64,000 nt of DNA from Branchiostoma floridae (Eukaryota > Chordata > Leptocardii > Amphioxiformes > Branchiostomatidae): NCBI RefSeq assembly GCF_000003815.2, contig NC_049983.1:10793482-10857481 (forward strand). The letters are read 5' to 3'. This document shows, in pieces, positions 22,101-34,100 of the stretch; position 1 is the first letter of the stretch; the number at the start of each line of letters is the position of its first letter. The notes under the pieces are model-generated. The model had not been told where the DNA came from. It worked only from the letters and a program-made list of their open reading frames with translations, and searched no databases. The position numbers were made by a program, and so were the translations under genes.

Positions 22101-25100
22101 AATATTTGAAATGCCTACACTGTGTATATAGCCATGTACATTTAAACATAGTAAGATTTTCTTTGCTCCCACTTACAACTTGGAGGTTGTGGACATACGT
22201 GTAATATCTGTAGTATTATTACTACTACATGTACTCTTGACTTCTGTGCAGTTCAAACTCATGCTGACAACAAAACAAAATACAAGACAAAAGCAAAGAC
22301 ATGGTTACAAGTATGAACCTTAATGTCATAGCATTTAAGCTCCAGTAAGTATTCAGAATAAGAAAGAAGGTTTCATTATTGGTTTTGTATGACATCTTTA
22401 TTGACACAACAAAAGTACAGCAACTTTTGTTACAGTAAGGTCTGCTACAAATTTATTTACAAACAATCTATACATTGAATCCATCATCATACTTAACTCA
22501 TGAGAGAGCCAAACAGGAGAAAGCAGGTTCCATGATTTGACAGGTTCTTGTTTTGTTCCAGACCCGTTCTCTACTTGGTGTGTTTGAGCAGGATGTGGAC
22601 ATTTTGAACCTGTACACTTCAGAGCTGCTGACGGCCTGTCGGAGGCTCGTCAACACACAGGTAAGAGTTACTTGTAAACCCCTTTTGGTACATGGTATGG
22701 TCCAGACTTAGGTCTACAATGTAGCTGTGTTACATGAGACCTTTTTGTACCTTAAGAATCATTCATCATGTTTCAAAGTTTAAAAAGATTAACTGGAGTT
22801 CATCAACATTTCTTTGCTATGTTCTTGGTCTCTTTGTGATATCCCATTATCATACATGACAGTCTCAAAACAGTGTACTTTTTGTATATTACAGGGTACA
22901 TGTATATGTACTGTTGTACATTGAGTGCAATAAAGCACTGAATAATTCCATTTCTTTTGGTAAAATTTGGATTCCAAATTTGGTGGAAAGAAACTAATGA
23001 AGATGTAGTGTTTTCATGTCTGAAGTTACAGTATGGTTGGATGGTACATTAAAAGTACAAGCAAGTAGCTCTGTTGGTAACTGTAAGAAATACATACAAT
23101 TTTTTTACTCATTTTTATTTCAGCATAATTTGGGGTCAGCGACACAGGAACTCTCCAAGCAATTACTGCAGTATGAAAAACTGGTAAGTCTTCTGCAGTG
23201 GAGCAATTTACTGCTGCATACATGCCCATTATCTCACTACTAGTAGAGGCACCAAAAGGCATTAGAGCGTCTCCCTGTAGAGAGGCTTATTCAGTTATTG
23301 GTACTGTTAAGCGACAGGCTGTTCATGATGGATGTGAGAGGATAGCAGCTGTGACAAAACTTTATAACAGTGCAGTGTGGAAATGGATCATTATACTTGT
23401 AAGCTTAAGGGCAATATAAGCAGTCTATGTGGTAGGTAGAACTCCTTAGTTAGGCTGGATGAGCTATTGCATTAGCTGTATTTCTTTGTATTGCAATACA
23501 CATTGCTCATCTTGTTTTTAAGACTCCAAAACAAAAGTTACTGTATCAAACAACTATACTTTTTTCTCTTCTCAGAATGCTTATTTATTACATTGAATCA
23601 AATTGTAGAAGGATTTTCCAATTAATCTTGTGTTATTTAAGCATAACTCTGATATGTTCCCCCTGTAGCGGTTTCCCCTTGCTGGTGAGGACACCATCAT
23701 CAATTCTACAATCCAGCAGTTTGCCAAGACTGTAGACGAGGTAAAAAAAAAAAAACAAGAAATAGCCAGAATAAGCGCACACAGTTACAAGTGTTGCAGT
23801 TACAAAGCACTGCAGAGTCCATATGTTAGATTATAATATAATGCAGAAAAAAGTGACCCATAAGGACTTTCCATTGTGACCAAGAGACATTTGGAGATGT
23901 TGAAGTGAGAAGAGAAAACTCCAGACAAAGTTGTTTTCACTTGTAACTGACTGGAAAGAAAGATACATGTAAATTACAATGAAAATTGTTTCATGTATAA
24001 TGTAAATTTTGAGTAAAGAACTATGTTATTCAGTCATTAAGCAACCTTATAATTTTTTTCATAAATATGAAAAAGGTACATTGTAACCCACCACTTCTGC
24101 ATTGTTGTTCTGCACATTTAATATTACAAAACCTTTCTTGCCTTGACAGATCAGCTCCTGGCATGCTGTACTGGCCACCCAGCTGGTGGATGGGCTCATG
24201 TTCCCTCTCAATAAGTTCATGGAGAACGATGTCACAGGTATCTGATAGTATACTTCTAAAATCTAAAATCGGCATCTTATGGCACAATGGCTTTAGTCCA
24301 ATAAACTAAGTTTAAGAGTATCCCAACGTACATTCATGCTAACTTTAAGTCAGATGAAAATTCCTTATTCCTTAGCTTGTATCTACCTGTGTTGCCCATT
24401 GATCTCTGTCTGATGGATATCATCGGGATGTTGATTTCTTGTACATACAGAATTGAAAAGTTGCTAGATTTGCATGTGATGTGCACATGACTGTATATTT
24501 ACATGTATGTGGTACGTGTATGTTTATAACTGGTTCTTGTATCTCCTTCTCTATGATATAGAGGCAATCACATTGCGAGAGAGTTTCAGACAAGCAAGTG
24601 AAGGTATGTTCCCCAAACCTTCAAACTACTGACAAATGATAATTGTTTTTGTTATCTTTAATCTGACTGTAGTTGTGCACTGTATCTTAATGTTTCTCCA
24701 TTATGTTGTTATCTGTTTGAAATGTTCCCTATATATGTTGAACTATCAAAATGTTGACAGAAGTGTTCTTTTTTTCAGAACATGATGCTGCTATTCTCAA
24801 ATATAGCAGGCTGTCTAAGAAGAGAGATAGTGAAAAGGTAACAGATTGCCACTATAATTGTGTGAAAAACCTAAATGTAATTCTGCATGTCCTTGATGTA
24901 TGTAATCATCACAATCAACACTTAGGATTAACCCTCTTTGTTTATTTTTGTAGGCTAAACTGGAAAGGCAAGAGGCCAATGATGAGCTGCACATGGCAAG
25001 GAGGAAGTTTCATCAGGTGATGCTGAACACAACATCTTTAAAAAAATTAAAGATATAATATAGCTAAAGTACCAAACATAGAATTCTTCAGTATCATATA

Positions 25101-28100
25101 CATAAAATGTAATGTATATTGTCTACATGTGAGTGTGTTGTTACAAACAGAGGCCTCTGAAATTCTTGAATTTGGGTTACCAAAATTGAGTGATTCCAGC
25201 AACAGTCACGAATTCACAAATGACAAGTGTACGGGGCAGATTTTAAATCATCACAACAGACTATACTGTATGCCTTAAACAAACAGGTATTTTATAACAA
25301 AGGGTTATTGCTTGTTTCAAGAAAATGAACCAAATCTGACCCAACCCTCCACCCTTCCCCCTACAGCTAGCCATGCAGTACTACGCAGCCCAGAACTCAC
25401 TACAGTACAAAAGAAGATGTGCCATGTTGGAACCTTTTGTAGGCTACATACAGGCACAGGTAACATATACACATGACATTGTAGTCCAAAGCTTTCTTAC
25501 AATCATGGGGCAATTTTTTCAAATGCTGTATTGATTGAAATAGAAAATGTTTCTTTTTGGGACTGTTCTTGTCCTTGCATTTTAAGTGGTCAACTGGGGA
25601 CAATCAAGTCAAGTGTAGCAATTTGTAGCACAATTAGAGTGATTGTCATCCAGTAATTGTGTCACGTCCAGCTCTGTCCTCAAATTACCTGCAGTAATTA
25701 GTCCCATGCAGTGCATTAAAACATTCAGACCTTGAATTATTGATGAAAGAATGAGTCACACCAGTGGTGATAAAACTGGTCTCTTGCTCGGATGTTTTTA
25801 TGTGTAAAAAGAGTATCAACTTAGTATCAAGTACGTCAAAGCTTACAAGGAGTCATGCATCTGTGAATAATTTTATCAGGCTGATAAATGACCGAACGGC
25901 AAAGTTCACAATCAAAGAGCCATTTACCTTTTGGTAACTGTCCATCACATTCCTCAGTGCAGCAATGACACCTAGCTGCAGTGTGAAGTATTGCACTTAA
26001 GTTACTTCTTAAAAGAAGGTGGCAGATGGGCACTAAGATGTCTGCTGTTGTAACTTTTAAAATTTGGCTCTGAATAAAGAACTCAGTCATTCAATGTGTC
26101 GTACAGTTCACAATTTGATTTCACAGTGAACTGAACTAAATTGCACATTTTACCACAAGGTTCCAATCATAACTACAGTTTTAGATAACACTGATTACAC
26201 TGGTGACCCAATGAGCTGATTTCTTGTCATTTGTCTTCAGGTGAGTTTCTTCAGAATGGGACAGGACATCATGAACCAACAGCTGGAAGATTTCCTCAAG
26301 AACATCTCCACCTCAGTGGGCAAGTAAGTCTTCTTTGACCAAAACTTCTTGACTCTATAAGGCAATGTGATGTTTGGCATGGGTACAGCTATAGTAAGAA
26401 TACAAACCTCTTTCAATGCAGCATAGGTCTGCCTTGTCTATACAGGCTTTTCATTGACATCATTCTAATTATAATTTGAATCTTCTGACAACCATGTTGG
26501 CGGGTAATTGAATTAAGCAGTAGCATCTTTGTGTTGTTAACAGAAAGTGCAGTGTAATCCACCATGACACAGCCTATATACCCTTATATGTCATATGCAT
26601 CTTTGTAGTACAAAATGTAGCCAGGACTGATATGCTTGCATTTTGCAGTTTGTAATACAGTGCCAGGGACATTGCTTTATCTTACTTTGATGTAAAGTCT
26701 TGGAATAATCTATATAGCTACAAATATTTCCCAAATTTTTAATGCAATAGTTGTACTAGATAAGTTTTCTAGTTTTATTACAAGACAACAAGACTATGTA
26801 TACTTGCAAAACAATGAACCAACAAACACATTGCAGATTAGACAAAAAACTTTGTCTCCTTCTAAACTCATAGCCTTTCAGTGATATCTGATTGAAGTAT
26901 GTTTGTTGCCCCAGTGTTAAGGCAGAGTTGTCTGAAGAAGCCCAGAGACAGGAGCTCCTGATCAACACCATCCTGGCAGAGGCCCAGGTATCCAACATCT
27001 ACTCACCTGAACCTCTAACAACACAGGAGGAGCCAGACAAGGAGGCGAAAGGTTAGGCTTTCTCTATCAACAACATAACAATCAAGATGGTGACAGACAT
27101 GTTTCATGTTTTGCAGATGCCACTTGAAAGTCATTGGAAATAGGAATAAGAATAGTGCAAGGTTGGACAAGTCCACTAGCCCTATTGTCCAGAGCAAGTG
27201 AAAGTGCTGTTCGGGCAAGTGCATGACCTATCCTACTTGCCCAATGGGCAAGTAAGATTTTTCCATTGATTGAGTGCAATTTTGATTGAGTTGTTACGTT
27301 TTTACGGTCTTGACATAAAGCAATGGTCAACAGAGAATTCCATTGCTGGAAGTGAAAACGCGTGTACTAATAACCGTGACATTTGAATCTTTGGCAAGTG
27401 AAAACTTGGTTCGTGCAAGTACATTTTTTATGTGCTTGCCCGATAGGACAAGTGAATTTTTGAAAACTTGTCCAACCCTGTAGTGTCAGCCACTTTGCAA
27501 ATTTTAAGAGCTTATCAAAAGTTCTGAAACAACCTGCTAGATGTCGTTCTTTATTCTTCAATTTGTGAGAAATTAGATAATTAGGTTAAAGTCCTAAATC
27601 CCACACTAGATGATGCATAGGGCAGCACCTATCTCTGTTTCAGTAGCCCTGGGCCACACAACTTTGTGCAATCACTACAGCAGGGAGCTAGTCCGCTCTT
27701 TCCTGAATGCTGAGTGCTAAGCAGAGAGAGCAGCATGTACCATTTTTAGATTTTTGTTATAACTCGGATAACTCGGCTGAGGATCGAACTCACGACCTAC
27801 CGAATATAAAGTGAACACTCTACCATAATGATTGCACTGGCAATTTGCGAGAAGTAACATGGAATACTTGTGAACTGGTGATACATTTGCAAATATGACA
27901 AATTGATCTTACTTTATAATATTTGCAGAGAAGAGTGAAGGTGAGGAAGTGGAGAAGGCACAGCAGGCAGTGGAGGTGGTTAGAGCAGCCAACAAAACTC
28001 TCACCCAAAAGGCAGGGTACCTCAACATAAGGAGGTGAGAGCACATCCTATACTACTAACACTACAGAGGCAAAGAGTAACTGTTGCACTTTTTAGTTGA

Positions 28101-31100
28101 AGCATTGTGTTTTTTTATTCCTCTGTATGTTTATTAAATTGAATGCAGAGTACTGGAGATATATTGAACAGCATTGTGTAAAATTGTTTTCCAGTCGCCA
28201 TGGACTAATGCACCAGTGGGACCGGATGTACTTCTTCACACAGGGAGGGAACCTCATGAGCCAGGCCAGGAACCAGGTAGGTTCATATGAAGTATTCCTA
28301 AGGCTTCTTTTGGCCTGCACATACGTTATGCCAGCATGGTAAGGGGATCAAATGTATCAGTTTTGTGTTATACAGGTTGTACTTAACATTAAAAACCGGT
28401 GTGTCAACAAAGAAACAAAAAAAGCATATCTCTAGCTGTATTCAGTCATGCTTGGCATACAATTCATGTATATGTGAGTACTATGTGACATATTTTCTGT
28501 GCAGTTTGCAGGCAGCCTAGTCATGGATCTGGACAACACAATAGTAGAGCCTACAGATGTGGATGACAGGAGGTTTGTCTTCCAGATCAAGTCTCCTGAG
28601 AAAAAAGGGTAAATACATTGTCATCTTTGTTCTATACTGCGTAGTGTTTGAACTCAACACTGATTGGGACTTTGCTTTTTTTATAAGTTTGTATGTGACA
28701 TATTTTGTGTAGTATCCGTAAGAGTTGTGTAAGAAATGGGTATCATGACTGTTTGTAAGAAGTCAATGTATTAATTCTAGAGATTCAGAAATGCATTCAT
28801 TCTTTTGACCATGTACCACATTTCCTTGTGTTAGACCCAAATATGTGCTTCAAGCTGACAGTGAAGCAGAGCAGGAGGAGGTAAGGTTATTAACCTTCAG
28901 GCTGCTGAGGTAGCACTTTTAAACCAAATTTGTCATGGTTATTGGGTTAGGCAATGTACACGTAAAATCGTTTTCATTCAACATACTTAAGAATAGGGAT
29001 GATAGGTGTTAAAATAATGCAAGCTTTTTGAGCTGTACTGTATATGTAATCATTATACAAGTAAAATGCAATCAAAATGTTTAACCTTTAAGTGTTTTTT
29101 TTTACAAGAGTCATTTAATTGGTAATATGCAGATGTTGAAACAGTTTGTTTCTTTCCTTCAGTGGGTTTCAACCCTACATAACATCTCACAGGGACTGTA
29201 CCTCAAGGACAACCCACAGGTAAACAACTTGTCTTAGCTACGTATATGTAAACACTTGTGGAAAGAAAGGTATGTGTATCTTAAGTGCTGAATAAAAGTA
29301 CATGTATATCATCAGGACATACTCTTCAGTAGAATGGTTAACTTATTTTCCAAGGCTAAGAGCAGCTGTAATTGCTGCTATGTATTCAGATACATAGTGG
29401 TCAGTACTGTATGTAAAATGGACTAAAATGCAAGGTACAAACAAATTTGTAACCACAAGACATTACATGTACTCTACAGTAAGTGCAGATCATAACTGGT
29501 ACTTTTAAGATCGTATGGTATATTCTAAACAGAGCCAATCCTTACACCTACATGTACATGTATCTAACACAGGAGGCCATGAAACAGATGCTGGGTGTTG
29601 ACAAGTCCATAGAAGTTGCTGAGGAGCAGGCCTTTACAGGCATGGGGGACCTGGCAGAGTCCAGGGCACAGGAGGAGGAGGCTAAGGTGGAGGCTGCAGC
29701 AGCCGCAGCAGCAGCCGCTTCAGCTGCAGCCGCTGCTTCAGCCGCAGCTGCAAAGACTGAAGCACCTGCAGTCAAGACAAAGGAGACTAAGGAAAAGAAG
29801 GGATTTGGGATCAATCTAATGTAAGAGTCTTTCCTTAATGATTTAACCCATCCCATTGTAGAGATACAGTTTCAATTGTATGTTTAAAAACCTGTTCAAG
29901 TGGCTATGTCTAAAAAAGGAACACATGGCTGATGGTGAACACTTCTTAAAAAATTATCCCTTTTTATGATTTTCCCACTGAAACAAACCTTAAGAATCCT
30001 ATGTATCTATAGTAAAAACTGTCCGCATAGGTCAGATTCAGTGGTCTTCTTGGTTTTGACCATAGTTTTTGTCTTATTCTATTTCTTAAAAATTTAATTC
30101 AACGTGAATTTGAATGTGAAAAGGGGCAAAACAGGTGTATTATCACCTTTACAAAGTGCCCTCACACATACAGTATCAGTACAAGTAAAACAAGAGTTCG
30201 TAGACCTCAGGCCTGCATGAAATGTATTGGGTGTCTAAAGACCTATTGTGTATTTTTTTCCTTTTCGTCCCTGGTTGCGTGGTTGGAAAAGTGAGATAAC
30301 CATGTTGGTTGTGCACCATGCAAAAGTGTGAAATTCCATTTTCGGAATGTGTGAGTTTGGGCATGGATGAACATTATTTATTTTGGATTTCTTAAGCAGT
30401 TAACCAACCACAGTACCTTAAAGTTATTGAGACGACTTTTCCTACCTTTTTTGGTCTCAGATGGCCCATGTAGTTATTCTGTCACATATGATACAAATGT
30501 ATATTCAGTCTGATATCTTCCTATTTTAATGTACTGACCTAATGCAGCTGCTAAATCTCCTTATTGCACCAATGATATTCATTAAAGATTTATTTCTGGA
30601 GTGTTATATGACTTGACACTCGACGGTTATTTGCATAATTTGACAAATTATATTTGTACAGTAGTTCCATAGACAATATGAATAGTGGTAGCCCCATCCA
30701 GCAGCATTAGGGTGGTATGATATTTTATTCAATCCGTCCAACTAAAACCTAAATCTCTTGAAGTACCTACCGTAAGCCAAATTTTACATCAGAATTTACT
30801 ATTCAAAATGTCCTTGTCAATCCCATTCATAGATGGCAAGCTGCTGGCAACATTAAAAAGTTCAGAAAGCTGTTGTAGTCAGAGTGAACACCCAGCAAAT
30901 ATTCCCCCAAATCAATGAGCAGTTGGTTAGAGGGGGAAACAATTTCATCATATTTTGCAGTGACAAAATGCAACAAAAGATACCAAATTTAAAACAGAAC
31001 AAAGCCTCTACCACTTAACCCTGCCCGTACTATAGATTAAGCAGGCCCAAAAATCAAGCGAATATGACTAGCCCCAAACTACAAATTACCTGCATACAAT

Positions 31101-34100
31101 ACGAAAATGGCATCCCCAAAGAAACAACAAGAAACACAGGAAAAATCATGCACATAACTTTGTCTTACACTCAAGCTCTATACATTTCTCCTTCACTTTA
31201 GAAAGTTGTATCTTCTGCTGATTGCCAAACAGGGTAAAGGAACTTGTACCAGAACAAAACACTGTTGATACAAAGTAACCTGATACATTGAAGGTGGCCC
31301 AGACCAGATGATGGTTCTACACCCAACTGTAATCTGTTCTCACAACCAAGCAGATATTGGGGGGATGCCCCAACCACACAAAAACAGGGTCAACCTACAG
31401 TATCAAGTTCAAGCACTAGGAGGCCCAAAATCAAATCTGTCCACCAGGACACTAGCACCAATTCATGTACCAAATAACAACACAATGGCACCTTGCGTTC
31501 CGGAGATACAGCGCACGCCCCGTGCCCGCACAAAAGGTAACCTGGAATGTCAAGTTCAATCACCAAGGGCGCCAAAATTAAAATTGAGAATTATTCAGCC
31601 ACCGCCAACACATGTGCCAAATATCATCGCACCCGCACCAACCGTTCAGAAGATATAACTCCGGAAATACCCCTCCCGGACACAAAATTCGACCTGCCGT
31701 GTCAAGTTCAAACGCGACTAGGCCCAAAGTCATTCCTAGGCAACAGGCAACAACTCCCCACCCATGCACCAAAAAGCGTCACTATGGCGCGTATCGTTCC
31801 GGGCACACAGCGCCAAAAGTGCCCCAAAAACACAAAAAATGCCATCTTCAATGTCAAGGTCAAGCACCAGGAGGCCCAAAATCACACCTGAGTGTCAGGC
31901 TACCACCCCCAACCCACGTACCAAAAATCGTCGTGCTCGCACCATCCGTTCTCGAGATACGGCGTCCTACATCCCCAGCTACAAAAAATTCCCACGCCCG
32001 TGAAAACCATACCTGCATACATGCAGGTAATCAAGAGTTTCTGCCTTGCACATAATGGTCCAGCTACTTCATTTGCTCTGAGCCAAGATATTTACACTCT
32101 ACTCCACCAACAGGGGCAGATCCAGGAAAACCAGTGGGAGCAGTAGCAGCAGTAGTGGGGGTGGTGGGGGAGGGGGAGGGAGTGGTGGTGGGGGGAAGGA
32201 TCCATCCTCTGGACCTACCCCCTCCCCTCTGGACATGATTGCAGCCACTCCTATACAGTTTGAGATCATCCCCATGGGGGAAGAACACCAGGATGATCGG
32301 CCAAAAGATGGACCTCCAAGGTGCTGTATCAAGTGTTGTTCAGGAGTATTTGTTGTTGTCTTGTTTTCTTTCTGTTTGACCTTGGTGCATACATCATGAA
32401 TTGAATCTACTATGATATCATTCAGTACGTATGTATATTTATGTGGCATGAAGAAATTTTGTATTTTTGTCTAGATATAGCAGTAGTTCAGTCTGTTAAA
32501 TGCTTTCAAATTGGCAAAGAAATTATATAGAATTGTAGCCAAGGTAATCTTCATTGAGAGCTGCATTTTCATCCCCCTATTGCCAAATCAATTATCAGGC
32601 AGTTGTATTTGTCTATATATAGATTCTGGTGTAGATGCAAATCTGACAAAAAGTGTCTGTATGAAATACCCAAATACCCTGCTGAAATGCATGTTGTCAA
32701 ATTTGAAATTCCACTATCATACTCACTCACTGCACCTTTACAAATGCAAGAATGCAAGGTGGTATCCTGAAAATAGACTGTTGAATTTCTCTTTTATATT
32801 CAGTATATTCCCTCTCATATATGTACACAATGTTACATCTTTATACAGTGTCCTTGTTTCTGTTTGTGGAGTATCACTTTGGTGTCTTCTAAGTTCCATG
32901 CAAAATGTTGCCATAGAAAAAATCTTGCCAATTGTGACTAATGGTGTTATCTTCTGTGATGTACCTTCTGCTTTACATGGGGACACTATACTTTCCTATT
33001 GCCGGTGTTCAATGGCTGGTTCTGTCCACTTTCTCTCCTGTATTGTGTTCACGGTATGTGGCCTGATCTTCCTTATTTTAACACGGTGTGACCCTGAACT
33101 TGCCTGTCTCTCTAATGTGATGTTGAGACTGACTGCTGTGTGCTAACAAACATGTTGTTCTGTGTCATTCAGGAAGCCTGCTTCTTTCCTACTGTAGTTT
33201 CTTCAGAGTTTGGAAATTAACATTTTGACTTAGATGCTCATGATTAACTTTGTGATAGAGAGATGTTTAGGATAAAGACTGAAATTAGATATGTGATGCA
33301 TGCTTCGTTCATTATATGGGTGAAATTCTGGAAACCGTTAGTATTAGAAATGCTTGTTGTAGATTACAGACTTTATTTTCTAGTGAGAAAAAGTAGAGAC
33401 TGTAAACCTGAGGTTGTAATCCTGTATCTAAACTAGGTATTGATCATACTGGAGCATAATCTTAAAGTAATGTCATGGAACAGCACTGCTAGTCGCAACA
33501 GCCTTTGTACTAGTCTCTCACAATGCATTGTGTACTTTGTGCCAGTTTCCCTGTTGCTGCTTTCAGGTGTCGTATCAACAAACAATGAACCCTTTCTGAT
33601 TGATTCCTCTCTAATTCTCCCTCCCCCTGTAGGCATGTCACGCCCTTTGTCAGATTTGCCTCTGTGCCGTCGGGTGAGTAGTATCCCTCCACCTAGTGTG
33701 CATGTGTGTCTTCCTCCTGCTTCAATGATTGTTTCTGTTTAATTGGTGTCATTTGCAGGAGGTTCAACCCGTTTGACCAGTCCTCGTCTGAATTATATAC
33801 TGACCTTGGTGAGTGGGACGGTTGTGTTTCATGTCCGTGTTTTCATGTATGGAGCGACTGTATAGGAATCACATGTCCAGTGGACAGCTTCAAAAAGGGC
33901 CATTCAGTTCAACATAACCTTTAGTATGCTAGTGAAAACTCCATGTACACTGTACTATGCTGGGTCATGTGTAATCTAGCATGCTAGAGGATATGTTTAT
34001 AACTTACGTTTTTTAACAATTGCCTGAAGTCTACTATGGATTACATTTTTCGTGTCAATTTAATTTTCGTACAACCATTTTTTTTTTTATATTGGAGCAT

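Larger units (their letters stand above)
7153..22561 (+). other. APPL intron 1 (15.4 kb, repeat-rich)
   Basis: No exon was found between the start exon and the BAR exons, and the splice phase (0 to 0) needs none. The interval holds both N gaps, the AT-rich minisatellite, several duplicated or inverted blocks, the 132-bp array and a CA microsatellite, listed separately. Outside these, the sequence is AT-rich with no recognisable gene. Confidence 0.85.
29821..32119 (+). other. APPL intron 17 with an inserted long repeat
   Basis: This 2.3-kb intron carries the first copy of the long dispersed repeat (30188 onward) and its attached 150-bp tandem units up to about 32010. Open frames of up to 147 codons here fall in the repeat. 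Confidence 0.75.

Noticed and set aside
27775-27835. tRNA gene on the minus strand
   Set aside because: A and B boxes are present but the arms do not pair into a cloverleaf and a SINE body follows.
29548-29856. Alanine-rich frame on the minus strand
   Set aside because: Antisense of the alanine-run exon of APPL; the GCN/NGC mixture is open on both strands.
31308-32055. Overlapping frames of 114-147 codons on the plus strand
   Set aside because: They lie in the degenerate 150-bp repeats and are not maintained in one frame between units.
33633-33673. Candidate extra APPL exon with acceptor CCCTGTAG and donor GTGAGTA
   Set aside because: Its 41-base length breaks the reading frame, whereas joining exon 18 directly to exon 19 gives the conserved RRFNPF. 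It may be a cryptic site.
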